DNA of 64,000 bases, from NCBI RefSeq assembly GCF_001544455.2, contig NZ_FCOC02000016.1, positions 1-64,000 of the forward strand, written 5' to 3'. Source of the stretch: Caballeronia sordidicola (GTDB lineage: Bacteria; Pseudomonadota; Gammaproteobacteria; Burkholderiales; Burkholderiaceae). This document shows positions 44,050 through 53,052 of this stretch, piece by piece; position 1 is the first letter of the stretch, and each line of letters begins with the position of its first letter. Position numbers and translations under genes: made by a program. Below the pieces are notes generated by a model, which worked only from the letters and a program-made list of their open reading frames with translations, did no database searches and was not told where the DNA came from.

Positions 44050-45972
44050 ATGTTGTCGAATCTGGCTGTGCAACTCATCAACGGACTAGCGGACGCATGC
44101 GCCATGTTTCTGGTTGCATCGGGCTTGTCGTTGATTTTTGGCGTCACGCGTATCGTCAACTTTGCGCATGGCTCGTTTTATATGCTTGGCGTGTACGTGG
44201 CCTATAGCATTACGAGCCGCTTTGGTTCAACGGTCGCAGGCTTCTGGCTCTCGATGCTTGCAGCAGCCATTGTCGTGGCCGTGATCGGCGCGCTCGTGGA
44301 AATGATCGTGCTCAGGCGCATCTATCAGGCGCCCGAATTGTTCCACCTGCTCGCGACCTTCGCGCTGGTGCTGATTTTCCGCGATGCCGCGCTTTATATC
44401 TGGGGCCCGGAAGACCTGTTCGGTCCGCGCGCGCCCTTGCTCGGCGGCGCGGTCAGCCTGCTTGGCCACTCGCTGCCAACCTATGACATTGCGCTGATCG
44501 TGATCGGTCCCATCGTGCTCGCCGTGTTGTGGTTTGGCCTCACGCGCACGCGGCTCGGTACGCTCGTGCGCGCCGCGACGAGCGACCGCGAAATGCTCGG
44601 CGCGCTCGGGATCAATCAGGCGTGGCTTTTCACGGGCGTGTTTTTTATCGGCGCGTTCTTGGCGGGTCTCGGCGGCGCGCTGCAAGTGCCGCGCATGTCG
44701 GCCAATCTTTCGCTGGACCTCGATACCATCGGCAACGCCTTCGTCGTCGTCGTGGTCGGCGGCATGGGATCGATTCCGGGTGCGTTCGTGGCCGCGTTGC
44801 TGATCGCGGAGATCAAGGCGCTGTGCATTGGCATTGGCGACGTGACCATTGGCGGCGTGGTGTTCTCGCTCAGCAAGTTCACGCTCGTGGCGGAGTTTGT
44901 TGTGATGGCGATCGTGCTGGTTGTAAGGCCGTGGGGTTTGCTTGGCCGCGCGCAGACCGCCGTTCGCACCATGGCGTTCGCCGAAACGCCGCTGCGCCGC
45001 GCGGATTCGCGGCTGAAAATATTTGCTGGCATTGTCCTCACGGTGCTGTTGCTTGCGCCGTTGTTGTCGGGCGTGTTTCCGTACATGCCCGTGCTGCTGG
45101 TTGAAATCCTGATCGCTGTCCTGTTTGCAACGAGCCTGCATTTCATCATGGGACCCGGCGGCATGCATTCGTTCGGCCATGCCGCTTATTTCGGCCTCGG
45201 AGCCTATGGCGCAGCGCTATTCCTGAAAGTCCTCAACCTGCCGATGGAAGCGGCCATTGTGCTGGGCCCCGTCCTCGCGGGCGTCGGCGCGCTGGTATTC
45301 GGATGGTTCTGCGTGCGTTTGTCGGGTGTTTATCTCGCGATGCTGACGCTCGCCTTCGCGCAGATCGTGTGGTCGATCGTGTACCAGTGGGACGCGGTGA
45401 CGGGCGGCAGCAATGGCATTCTCAACCTGTGGCCATCGGCATGGCTGAGCTCGCCGATCGCGTATTACTACCTGACCTTGCTGTTCGCCGTGATCGGCGT
45501 GTGGATGCTCAGGCGCATGCTGTTCTCGCCGCTCGGCTATGCCATGCGTGCATCGCGCGATTCGGTGTTGCGGGCAGAAGCCATTGGTATCGATGTAAAG
45601 CGTATTCAATGGGTCGCGTTCATTATTGCGTCCTTGTTTTGCGGGCTTGCCGGTTCGTTGTATGCGTTCTCTAAGGGTTCCATTTCGCCGGAGGCAATCA
45701 GCGTGGGTCGTTCGGTCGACGGCCTCGTGATGGTGCTGCTCGGCGGCTTGCAGACACTGACCGGGCCTGTTGTGGGCGCGGCGGTGTTCACCTGGTTGCA
45801 GGATACGGTGGCGCGTCAAACCGACTACTGGCAGGCGCTGCTCGGCGGCGCAATCCTGGTTCTCGTGATTGCGTTCCCGCAGGGGATCGTGGGCTTCGTG
45901 CAGCACAAGCTCGACTCCCGCCGTGACACCGATCACGGCGCAGCGCCGCAACCCGCCAAGGAGGCGTCATGA
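44050..45972 (+). CDS. Fused LivH-LivM type ABC transporter permease
   Basis: A 640-residue inner-membrane protein joining two branched-chain-amino-acid-type permeases. Residues 1-290 are LivH-like (GLSLIFGVTRIVNFAHGSFYMLGVYVAY; GGMGSIPGAFVAALLIAEIKAL). Residues about 320-625 are LivM-like (GGMHSFGHAAYFGLGAYGAALF; AIGIDVKRIQWVAFIIASLFCGLAGSLY). About 16 membrane helices are expected. Such fusions are known in aromatic-acid importers. It overlaps the ATPase gene by 4 bp. A NicR-like operator upstream suggests transport of nicotinate or a hydroxylated derivative. Confidence 0.88.
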   Translation: MLSNLAVQLINGLADACAMFLVASGLSLIFGVTRIVNFAHGSFYMLGVYVAYSITSRFGSTVAGFWLSMLAAAIVVAVIGALVEMIVLRRIYQAPELFHLLATFALVLIFRDAALYIWGPEDLFGPRAPLLGGAVSLLGHSLPTYDIALIVIGPIVLAVLWFGLTRTRLGTLVRAATSDREMLGALGINQAWLFTGVFFIGAFLAGLGGALQVPRMSANLSLDLDTIGNAFVVVVVGGMGSIPGAFVAALLIAEIKALCIGIGDVTIGGVVFSLSKFTLVAEFVVMAIVLVVRPWGLLGRAQTAVRTMAFAETPLRRADSRLKIFAGIVLTVLLLAPLLSGVFPYMPVLLVEILIAVLFATSLHFIMGPGGMHSFGHAAYFGLGAYGAALFLKVLNLPMEAAIVLGPVLAGVGALVFGWFCVRLSGVYLAMLTLAFAQIVWSIVYQWDAVTGGSNGILNLWPSAWLSSPIAYYYLTLLFAVIGVWMLRRMLFSPLGYAMRASRDSVLRAEAIGIDVKRIQWVAFIIASLFCGLAGSLYAFSKGSISPEAISVGRSVDGLVMVLLGGLQTLTGPVVGAAVFTWLQDTVARQTDYWQALLGGAILVLVIAFPQGIVGFVQHKLDSRRDTDHGAAPQPAKEAS

Positions 45973-46757
45973 GCTTGCTGCGCGTATCGAATCTGGCGAG
46001 ATCGTTTGGCGGCCTCAAGGCAGTCGACGATGTTTCCTTCGACCTCGAAGCCGGACAACTGCTTGCGCTGATCGGCCCGAATGGCGCGGGTAAATCGACC
46101 TGCTTCAACATGCTCAACGGGCAGTCGAGACCCAGCTCGGGCTCCATTCTTTTCGATGGCCACGAGATCGCCGGAAAACGTCCGCGCGATATCTGGCGCA
46201 TGGGCGTTGGACGGACCTTCCAGATCGCGGCCACGTTCAACTCCATGACGGTCATTGAAAACGTGCAGATGGCGCTGGTCTCGCGCGATCGCCAGTTATT
46301 CAACATGTGGAAACCAGCGCCGTCGCTGCATGCCGACGAAGCCCTCGCGTTGCTCGAACAGGTCGGCATGGCGGCGCATGCAAAACGTGCGTGCGGCGTG
46401 CTCGCATACGGCGACGTAAAGCGCGTCGAGCTTGCCATTGCACTTGCCAACAAGCCGAAACTTCTGTTGATGGACGAACCGACCGCGGGCATGGCGCCCA
46501 AGGAGCGCAACGACCTCATGGCGCTGACCAAGCAACTCGTGATCGACCACAAGCTCGGCGTGCTGTTCACCGAGCACAGCATGGACGTGGTGTTCGCTTA
46601 TGCCGACAAACTCATCGTGCTCGCACGCGGCAAACTGATCGGCGAAGGGGACGCGCAGACCGTGCGCAACGATCCGCGCGTGCGCGAGGTGTACTTCGGC
46701 ACAGGGAAATCGTTCATGCCGCGCGCGTCGCTGGCCGAAGACGGGGTGGCGCGATGA
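45969..46757 (+). CDS. ABC transporter ATP-binding protein, LivG type
   Basis: A 262-residue ATPase on the cytoplasmic face: Walker A GPNGAGKST (near 38), Q-loop VGRTFQIAATFNSMTVIEN, Walker B LLLMDEPTAGMAP and switch His in LFTEHSMDVVFAYADK. The signature motif is LAYGDVKRVELAIALA rather than the classical LSGG form, which is common in LivG proteins. ATGA overlaps join it to the permease and to the next ATPase. Confidence 0.92.
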   Translation: MSLLRVSNLARSFGGLKAVDDVSFDLEAGQLLALIGPNGAGKSTCFNMLNGQSRPSSGSILFDGHEIAGKRPRDIWRMGVGRTFQIAATFNSMTVIENVQMALVSRDRQLFNMWKPAPSLHADEALALLEQVGMAAHAKRACGVLAYGDVKRVELAIALANKPKLLLMDEPTAGMAPKERNDLMALTKQLVIDHKLGVLFTEHSMDVVFAYADKLIVLARGKLIGEGDAQTVRNDPRVREVYFGTGKSFMPRASLAEDGVAR

Positions 46758-47464
46758 CGGCCATGCTCAAAGTGTCGGGCCTGAACGCGTTCTATGGCCG
46801 CGCGCAAATTCTCTATGACGTCGGGCTCGAAGTCGGCCGCGGTGAAGTGGTCGCGTTGATGGGCCGCAACGGCGCGGGTAAATCGACGACCATGAAAGCC
46901 CTTATGGGCATGCTGCCCACGCGGCGTGGCGCGATCAGTTTCCGTGGCCAGGAAATTTCAACCTTGCCGCCGTATCGCATCGCGCGGCTTGGCATGGGGT
47001 TCGTGCCGGAAGACCGCCGCGTGTTCGGCGATCTGTCCGTGATGGAAAATCTCGATACCGGCCGCCAGCCGCCACGTGATGACGCGCCGCGCTGGACACC
47101 CGGCAAGCTCTTCAAGCTGTTCCCGAATCTTGGGGAAATGCCGAACCGTCCGGGCAGCCAGATGAGCGGTGGCGAGCAGCAGATGCTGACCGTGTCGCGC
47201 ACGCTGATGGGCAATCCCTATCTCGTGCTGCTCGACGAACCTTCCGAAGGCGTGGCGCCGATCATCGTTGAACAGATGGCGAACATGATTCTCGAATTGA
47301 AGCGCGAAGGACTCTCCATTCTTCTCTCCGAGCAGAACATGCATTTCGCCGAACTGGTCAGCGACCGCGCGTATGTGCTGGAGAAAGGACAGATCCGCTT
47401 CAGCGGCACCATAGATGAACTTGCCCGCGACGAAGCCGTGCGGCGTGCGTACCTCAGTGTATAA
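46754..47464 (+). CDS. ABC transporter ATP-binding protein, LivF type
   Basis: A 236-residue ATPase, partner of the LivG-like protein. Walker A is GRNGAGKST, the LivF-typical IARLGMGFVPEDRRVFGDLSVMENL follows, the signature is MSGGEQQMLTVSRTLM, Walker B is LVLLDEPSEGVAP, and the switch residue lies in LLSEQNMHFAEL, where Gln replaces His as is usual in LivF. The start at 46754 overlaps the previous stop (ATGA). Confidence 0.92.
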   Translation: MTAMLKVSGLNAFYGRAQILYDVGLEVGRGEVVALMGRNGAGKSTTMKALMGMLPTRRGAISFRGQEISTLPPYRIARLGMGFVPEDRRVFGDLSVMENLDTGRQPPRDDAPRWTPGKLFKLFPNLGEMPNRPGSQMSGGEQQMLTVSRTLMGNPYLVLLDEPSEGVAPIIVEQMANMILELKREGLSILLSEQNMHFAELVSDRAYVLEKGQIRFSGTIDELARDEAVRRAYLSV

Positions 47465-47514
47465 AGCGGTTTCCTTCTCAGCATCAATCTATGCCCTCTC
47501 TGGAGAGAACAACT

Positions 47515-48735
47515 ATGACCACGCGTGCTGGATCGCGGCTGTGCCTGACCGTTTTGATGCTTGCGCCGTTGGCCGCCGCCCTGGCGTCGACCGGCGCGGT
47601 TGCCGCCGACACCATCAAGATCGGCGAAATCAACAGCTACAAGGCGCAGCCGGCGTTCCTCGGGCCATATAAGAATGGCTGGAACATGGCGCTCGACGAA
47701 GTCAATGCGGCGGGCGGTATAGACGGCAAGAAGCTCGAAGTCATCTCGCGCGACGACAACGGCAACCCGGGCGACACCGTTCGCGTTGCGCAGGAACTGG
47801 CGACCGGCGAGCAGGTCTCGTTGCTGTTCGGCGGCTTTCTCTCGAACACCGGTCTCGCGCTCGCCGACTACGCAAAGCAGCGCAAGATATTCTTCCTTGC
47901 CGCCGAGCCGCTGACCGACAAGATCGTCTGGGAGGACGGCAACAAGTACACGTACCGGCTGCGTCCATCCACGTATATGCAGGTCGCCATGCTCGTGCCC
48001 GAAGCCGCGAAGCTCCACAAGAAACGCTGGGCCGTGGTGTATCCGAATTATGAATACGGTCAGTCGGCGGTGGCGACATTCAAGCGCTTGTTGAAGGCTG
48101 CGCAGCCTGACGTGGAGTTCGTCGCCGACCAGGCTGCGCCGCTCGGCAAGCTCGATGCGGGCGCGGTCACGCAGGCGCTCGCCGACGCCAAGCCCGACGC
48201 CATCTTCAACGTGGAGTTCGGCGCCGACCTGGGCAAGTTCGTGCGCGAGGGCAACACGCGCGGCTTGTTCAAGGACCGTTCGGTGGTGTCGTTGCTGACG
48301 GGCGAACCTGAATATATCGATCCGCTGGGCGCTGAAGCGCCGGTTGGCTGGATCGTGACGGGCTACCCGTGGTATTCAATCGATACCCCTGCGAACAAGA
48401 AGTTCGTCGCGGCGTATCAGGCGAAATATCATGACTATCCGCGGGTTGGATCGGTGGTCGGCTATTCGGCGCTGATGTCCATTGCGAATGGCCTGAAGAA
48501 GGCCAAATCGACCGATTCCGAGAAGCTTTCCGAAGCCTTCAAGGGCTTGTCCGTCGATACACCGTTTGGCCCGATCTCGTATCGTGCGCAAGACCATCAG
48601 TCGACCATGGGCGCGTATGTGGGTACGACCGCGTTGAAGGATGGCAAGGGCGTGATGACGTCGTACCGGTATGTCGATGGCGCGAGCGTGCAGCCATCGG
48701 ATGCCGAAGTGGCGAAGATGCGTCCGGCGGACTGA
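47515..48735 (+). CDS. ABC transporter substrate-binding protein, branched-chain/aromatic-acid type
   Basis: A 406-residue periplasmic protein with a signal peptide (residues 1-32, ending AVAA). The type-I binding fold starts IKIGEINSYKAQPAFLGPYKNGWNMALDEVNAAGGIDGKK, the LivK/Peripla_BP_6 pattern. The ATG at 47515 has GGAGAG before it (47502-47507); the upstream ATG at 47491 does not give a better signal peptide. It is the last gene of the operon, followed by a strong terminator. The ligand is not readable from sequence; nicotinate-type acids are proposed from the shared operator. Confidence 0.9.
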   Translation: MTTRAGSRLCLTVLMLAPLAAALASTGAVAADTIKIGEINSYKAQPAFLGPYKNGWNMALDEVNAAGGIDGKKLEVISRDDNGNPGDTVRVAQELATGEQVSLLFGGFLSNTGLALADYAKQRKIFFLAAEPLTDKIVWEDGNKYTYRLRPSTYMQVAMLVPEAAKLHKKRWAVVYPNYEYGQSAVATFKRLLKAAQPDVEFVADQAAPLGKLDAGAVTQALADAKPDAIFNVEFGADLGKFVREGNTRGLFKDRSVVSLLTGEPEYIDPLGAEAPVGWIVTGYPWYSIDTPANKKFVAAYQAKYHDYPRVGSVVGYSALMSIANGLKKAKSTDSEKLSEAFKGLSVDTPFGPISYRAQDHQSTMGAYVGTTALKDGKGVMTSYRYVDGASVQPSDAEVAKMRPAD

Positions 48736-48780
48736 GCGTGCTGACTGCAAAAGCCAGCTGCAAGAACCGGCTGTAAAACG

Positions 48781-48813
48781 AAAGCCGCGCCCAGAAACGG
48801 GCGCGGCTTTTTT
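48781..48813 (+). terminator. Rho-independent terminator after the ABC operon
   Basis: AAAGCCGCGCCC (48781-48792) and GGGCGCGGCTTT (48799-48810) make a perfect 12-bp stem with a 6-base loop and a T-run of six. It ends the nic island 45 bp after the binding-protein gene and may also serve the converging small gene. Confidence 0.93.
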
Positions 48814-48837
48814 GGGGGCCGACGTTGTTGGAAGCGG

Positions 48838-49011
48838 TCAGCCTTCGAAGGAAATGCGGCGGAGATTCTCCGATGAATCTGCCGGGGTGCGTGCGTCGGC
48901 CGGCTTGCGCTTGGCTGGCGGCTTCGACTTGATACTCGCGCCGTGCACGAACAACACGACAAGCAATGCAGCCATCGCCCACACAGACAAGATCCACATC
49001 AACGTGCTCAT
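48838..49011 (-). CDS. Small single-pass membrane protein (57 aa)
   Basis: I do not recognise a family. An N-terminal membrane helix (residues about 4-25, MWILSVWAMAALLVVLFVHGA) is followed by a basic, Pro/Ala/Lys-rich cytoplasmic or periplasmic tail. The ATG at 49011 has CGGGGAT upstream; a longer frame from 49098 lacks support. It converges on the terminator at 48781. Confidence 0.6.
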   Translation of the reverse strand: MSTLMWILSVWAMAALLVVLFVHGASIKSKPPAKRKPADARTPADSSENLRRISFEG

Positions 49012-49206
49012 TTCATCCCCGAACCGAATTGTTTTCCTGAGGCTGCCTGCAAAGAAAGCTGGCATAGGTGAATTGTGAGGCCGTGGGTGAAAAAGCAATT
49101 GCGTGAAAAGCGCGGCTTTCCACGGCTAATTCGATGGAAATGGCGAGTGCTCAGCGCTTTGAGAAACGCAAATATTACCGGTCGCAAGATGGTTTGGCGA
49201 AGATGC

Positions 49207-50379
49207 TTAACGAAAGCGGTTTAACGAAAACGCCGAAAGGTCCACGTCGCTCCGGCCTGTCAGGCACCGCTGCGCCACCGCTTCGCCAATTCCCGCGGAG
49301 TGCTTGAAGCCGTGTCCGGAGCAGGCCGATACCACCGTCACATTCGCAAGCGCTGGGTGGTCGTCGATAATGAATCCGTAGTCGGGCGTAACCGTGTAGG
49401 TACAAACGCTGGCTTTGACCAGTTCAGGCGTCACGCCCGCGAAATTGCCCAGGACATGATCCCGATACATCTGCGCGACTTCCGCCTGCGAAACAGTGCG
49501 ATCCAGCGAGTCAATGGAATCGAGTCCCGTATATTGCTCGCTCGCTATTTTCATGCTGTTTTCGCCGGGAATGGGCGGAAAACCGTAGCAGATATCCGTT
49601 TCCGACGGACCGTCCGAAAGGATGAAAGTCGGGGAGACTTCGGCAAATATCGACGGCGCTTCGAGCCTGAACCAGAACAACTTTTGCCTGCAGACTTTCA
49701 GCAACGCGCTGAACGGTTCGCCCAGCAAACCGGCGGACCACATTCCAGCGCATGTGACGACCTTGTTCGCCACGAATGTGCGGTCGGCGGTTTTGACCCG
49801 AACTCCGCCGCCCGCTGACTCTATCGAAGAAACGGTCACACCCGTGACCACCGTTGCGCCGTGTTGTCGGGCGGCATCCAGTTGCGCGGCGATACACCGC
49901 TCCGGACGCACGAATCCGCCTTCGGGTTCGAAGTAACCGGTGGCGTCGTCGCGAATTGGCCCGAATTGCGCAAAGCGCGCGCGAATCTCCGATGCCTTGA
50001 GCACCTCGTGATCGATGCCGTAACGTCGCGCGAGTTCGATGGTTTGCGCCGTGAAATCGTCTGCGCCGTGGTGCCGTCCCGGCGCTTCGCTCGAAGTCAT
50101 CACGAGCACGCCGCATTGCTCGAAAAGCGCTTCGCCGCTTTGCGCTTCGAGCTCGCGCCAGATGGCGTGCGACCTGCGCACAAGCGGAATGTAAGCCGCG
50201 CCTTCGCCTACTGCCAGTCGCGTGATGCGGGTGTCGCCGTGGCTCGAACCCTGATCGTGCGGCGGCGCGAACCGGTCGATGCCAACTACGTCAGCGCCAG
50301 CCCTGGCCAGTTGATAAAGCGTCGCCGCACCCATGGCGCCAAGTCCGACAACTGCAACATCGCATCGCTCTTCGTGCAT
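49207..50379 (-). CDS. solA: Monomeric sarcosine oxidase / N-methyl-L-tryptophan oxidase-like flavoenzyme
   Basis: A 390-residue FAD amine oxidase producing an imine, hydrogen peroxide and a free amine from secondary amino acids. It shows the dinucleotide motif VVGLGAMGAATLYQLARAGADVVGID (9-34), the SHGDTRITR stretch typical of the group, and near the C-terminus the ACSGHGFKHS motif. The Cys of this motif forms the covalent flavin bond in MSOX/SolA. Neighbours give no pathway; the assignment to sarcosine or N-methyltryptophan is by family only. Confidence 0.85.
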   Translation of the reverse strand: MHEERCDVAVVGLGAMGAATLYQLARAGADVVGIDRFAPPHDQGSSHGDTRITRLAVGEGAAYIPLVRRSHAIWRELEAQSGEALFEQCGVLVMTSSEAPGRHHGADDFTAQTIELARRYGIDHEVLKASEIRARFAQFGPIRDDATGYFEPEGGFVRPERCIAAQLDAARQHGATVVTGVTVSSIESAGGGVRVKTADRTFVANKVVTCAGMWSAGLLGEPFSALLKVCRQKLFWFRLEAPSIFAEVSPTFILSDGPSETDICYGFPPIPGENSMKIASEQYTGLDSIDSLDRTVSQAEVAQMYRDHVLGNFAGVTPELVKASVCTYTVTPDYGFIIDDHPALANVTVVSACSGHGFKHSAGIGEAVAQRCLTGRSDVDLSAFSLNRFR

Positions 50380-50447
50380 TGATCCACCTGTGCGGTCTGA
50401 AGTAGACCGATATGATACTTGGGGCGGGGCATTGGATCAGCGCCGGG

Positions 50448-51251
50448 TCATGGCTTCGTATCCTCGTTCCTTGCGCTGGCGGGAGCAGCAAAGCGACTTT
50501 GCTCGGCAATCAGTTGATCGTCCGTGGTCGCCACCAGCCAAAGGCGCGCATGCTCCGCGATATGGCGATTGTGGTCCTTCAGCGGGCCCATCGCGCTCGC
50601 GGCCTTCCAGACTACAGGACCCAAGCGGCTGCTCCTGCCCGACGGCGCGCCTACCAGCAAGCAGTAAGGTCCGAGCGGCATCGACACATAGGGCAACGCC
50701 GGATTGGCACGCACACGCCAGTCGATAAAAGGCGTCTCGCTGATCAGCAGCGGCGCGGGCAAACCGTAAAGCACGCTGAAATCGTACAGCGCCAGTTGTT
50801 CGCGTGTCCTGGCATAGCTGCGGCGAATGTCGTCCGCGACCGCAGCGCGGATCTCGTCCTCGAACATGGGCTCTTCCGAATAGCGGGCAAACGCCTCCCG
50901 GGCTTCGGCTTGATATGCACTGAACAGCCCGAGTTCCACGCAATCCTGCACCGCGCGCTGAACGTCCGTAACGGAACCGCCGTCCGCTGGCGTGCCCAAC
51001 TGCGCGGCCCGCAAGAATCGCGCAAGTCCCGCTTCCTGAATCACGGGGCCGTCTGTTGCGCCCGTGTCTTCCGCGTCCTTGCCGAGAGGCACGTAGATGT
51101 ATTTCTCGGCGGCGAAATGCGCTTTCTTGCCTTCGTCGAACTTGATTGCGCCATCGACACAGTCGAGATAGCGAGTCCCAATTCGACCATGCTCCCAAAC
51201 CCAGTTTTTCAGGAACGGGCGCAGCGGATGCAGTCTTTCGTTATCGGCCAT
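50448..51251 (-). CDS. DUF4238-like protein
   Basis: A 267-residue soluble protein. Its N-terminus (LRPFLKNWVWEHGRIGTRYL, then KKAHFAAEKYIYVP) and a later SETPFIDWRV-PYVSMPLGPYCLLVG segment resemble DUF4238 proteins, whose role is unknown. The assignment is by pattern and not secure. The ATG at 51251 has GGAGGATTC upstream; the frame to 51344 lacks a ribosome site. It stands 68 bp upstream of the amine oxidase on the same strand. Confidence 0.6.
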   Translation of the reverse strand: MADNERLHPLRPFLKNWVWEHGRIGTRYLDCVDGAIKFDEGKKAHFAAEKYIYVPLGKDAEDTGATDGPVIQEAGLARFLRAAQLGTPADGGSVTDVQRAVQDCVELGLFSAYQAEAREAFARYSEEPMFEDEIRAAVADDIRRSYARTREQLALYDFSVLYGLPAPLLISETPFIDWRVRANPALPYVSMPLGPYCLLVGAPSGRSSRLGPVVWKAASAMGPLKDHNRHIAEHARLWLVATTDDQLIAEQSRFAAPASARNEDTKP

Positions 51252-51352
51252 TGAATCCTCCAGGCGCCCAGTATAGTTCGGACGCGCCGCACGCCGGCGA
51301 GCCGTCAGCCGTACAATTCCAGCACTTCGATCCGACAACGGCAACCTGCATC

Positions 51353-51754
51353 ATGAGATATTTCTTTGCATCGGCATTCGCGGTGGCCGTCCTCGCCACG
51401 AGTGCGACAGCGACAGCCCAGACATCCGCGAGCGGCGTGACATCCACGCAGCAGTGCGCGATTGGGTATGTGACTGGCGTTGGCGGCTCGGCACAAAGCG
51501 TTCACGAATATCTTGCAACGCCCGAGCGCGACAGATATCGCTACCTCACCGACAACCCGATCCAGTGCCGCGTTTCCGACGAGGGCCGCGCGTCCGCCTG
51601 TACGGGCATCACCAGTCTTCGGCATGAAAAGGTCAGCGTGTACGATGATATCGACAACGAAACGATGGCCGTTGTCGCTCGCATTGAACTCGACCGGGGG
51701 ACATACCCGGCGATCATCGCCGTGCCGAGGCCGGACGTGCAATGCGGGGAGTAG
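51353..51754 (+). CDS. Small secreted protein of unknown function (133 aa)
   Basis: I do not recognise this protein. Residues 1-23 form a signal peptide (MRYFFASAFAVAVLATSATATAQ). The mature part is about 110 residues with four cysteines (QQCAIG, PIQCRV, SACTG, VQCGE), which could make two disulfides. It is on the opposite strand to both neighbours. The longer frame starting at 51146 is inside the DUF4238-like gene. Confidence 0.65.
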   Translation: MRYFFASAFAVAVLATSATATAQTSASGVTSTQQCAIGYVTGVGGSAQSVHEYLATPERDRYRYLTDNPIQCRVSDEGRASACTGITSLRHEKVSVYDDIDNETMAVVARIELDRGTYPAIIAVPRPDVQCGE

Positions 51755-51805
51755 ATATAGCGGCTGGCCAGACTCGAGTATTCACGATCGCGTTCAGGTA
51801 GAAGG

Positions 51806-52411
51806 TCAGCGCGTTTTACTCCGGCCGCTTTTCCTGGCTGGTCCCGCGCGAGCCGCGTCTTTATCGCCCGTTGCCGTGTTGGCGCCATTCATATGCTCAA
51901 GCCGCGACAAAGCATCGGCATACGACAGAAACTGCTGCAGATAACCCGGCGACAGTTCGCGCATCAGCATTAGCGACCGGTGCACGAGGCTACTCGAATT
52001 AAGCGGACCGGCGTTCCCTGGTACTTGGGCAAGCGATTGCCTGAACTGTCTTTCGGTGCTGAGCGTGTTCCACGTTTGCCTGAAGTAATCGAGCGCCTCC
52101 ATTTCCGGATAGGCGAGCGAAGCGTCTTTATTATCTGCAATACGATCGGCCAGTTCAGCCAGCGCTCCACGAACTGGCTTGCTAACCGGTGCTCCGGGCT
52201 TGACGTGCGAAGCCAGATCATTGGCATAGGCATCGATCAACCTCGCTATCCGCGCATCCAGAGCGCGCCGCGTTTCGCCGTCATATGCCATCGCCCGCCG
52301 ATGCATTGCTTCGATAACCCGAAAGCGCACCGGATCGAGCGCATCGGCGCCCTGTGCGCGCCATGCATCGAGCGTCGCGATGACGTTGGGCGGGCCGAAA
52401 CCCTCACTCAT
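51806..52411 (-). CDS. DUF2894 protein of the motor-like operon
   Basis: A 201-residue soluble, mostly helical protein with the DUF2894 features (LDAWRAQGADALDPVRFRVIEAMHRRAMAYDGETRRALDARIARLIDAYA) and a basic C-terminal tail (ARKSGRSKTR). Its function is unknown. It is the last gene of a four-gene operon and starts in an ATGA overlap with the OmpA/MotB-like gene, so it is probably a cytoplasmic partner of that membrane complex. Confidence 0.82.
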   Translation of the reverse strand: MSEGFGPPNVIATLDAWRAQGADALDPVRFRVIEAMHRRAMAYDGETRRALDARIARLIDAYANDLASHVKPGAPVSKPVRGALAELADRIADNKDASLAYPEMEALDYFRQTWNTLSTERQFRQSLAQVPGNAGPLNSSSLVHRSLMLMRELSPGYLQQFLSYADALSRLEHMNGANTATGDKDAARAGPARKSGRSKTR

Positions 52412-53052
52412 GGCGCCTTCACCATTGCTGTCGATGGCCGGGGAACAGGCGCAATTTCCACGCGCCGGTTTTTGGCGCGCCCGGTATCGTCCGCATTCGA
52501 TTCGACTGGCTGCTGCGAGCCGAATGCGGCGGCAAAGAGCGAAGAGGAGGGCACGCCTTCATCGATCAATGCGCGCGTCACGGTCAACGCGCGTTGCGCC
52601 GAGAGTTCCCAGTTGTCGGCGAACCGGCGGTTCCCTTCGCGCAACTGGCGGTCATCGGTAAAGCCGCTCACCATCAGGATCTGCTCGTTGGCCCGCAGAT
52701 AAGCCGACAACGGACCAGCGAGGCTCTTCAACACCTTCCTGCCTTCGGGTTGCAACTGATCGGAGTTCAGCGCAAACAACACGCTGCCGTTGATGCCGAT
52801 GCGTCCATTGACCAGCGTGACGCGGCCGGCCGCCAGCGGCCCGGCGAGCGCCTGCTCGAGCGTCTTGCGGCGCTGCGCTTCCAGTTGATGCTGCTTGACC
52901 TCTTGTTCCAGCTTGCTCGAAAGCTCAAGCTGCACGCCGATGACACCCACCAGGATCAGCATGAACGCGCCGAGCAGCACCGACATCAGGTCGCCAAAAA
53001 CGGCCCATACCGGTGCTGCGGGTTCCACGCCGCCGTCAATATCCTCGCTCAT
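52408..53052 (-). CDS. MotB/ZorB-like OmpA-family protein
   Basis: A 214-residue inner-membrane protein. A single membrane helix at 17-42 (AVFGDLMSVLLGAFMLILVGVIGVQL) carries Asp21 at its cytoplasmic end, in the position of the proton-binding Asp of MotB. A short coiled coil follows, then an OmpA-type peptidoglycan-binding domain (about 105-205) with NWELSAQRALTVTRALIDEG and the NRRVEI end. ATGA overlaps link it to the MotA-like gene upstream and the DUF2894 gene downstream. Confidence 0.85.
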   Translation of the reverse strand: MSEDIDGGVEPAAPVWAVFGDLMSVLLGAFMLILVGVIGVQLELSSKLEQEVKQHQLEAQRRKTLEQALAGPLAAGRVTLVNGRIGINGSVLFALNSDQLQPEGRKVLKSLAGPLSAYLRANEQILMVSGFTDDRQLREGNRRFADNWELSAQRALTVTRALIDEGVPSSSLFAAAFGSQQPVESNADDTGRAKNRRVEIAPVPRPSTAMVKAP

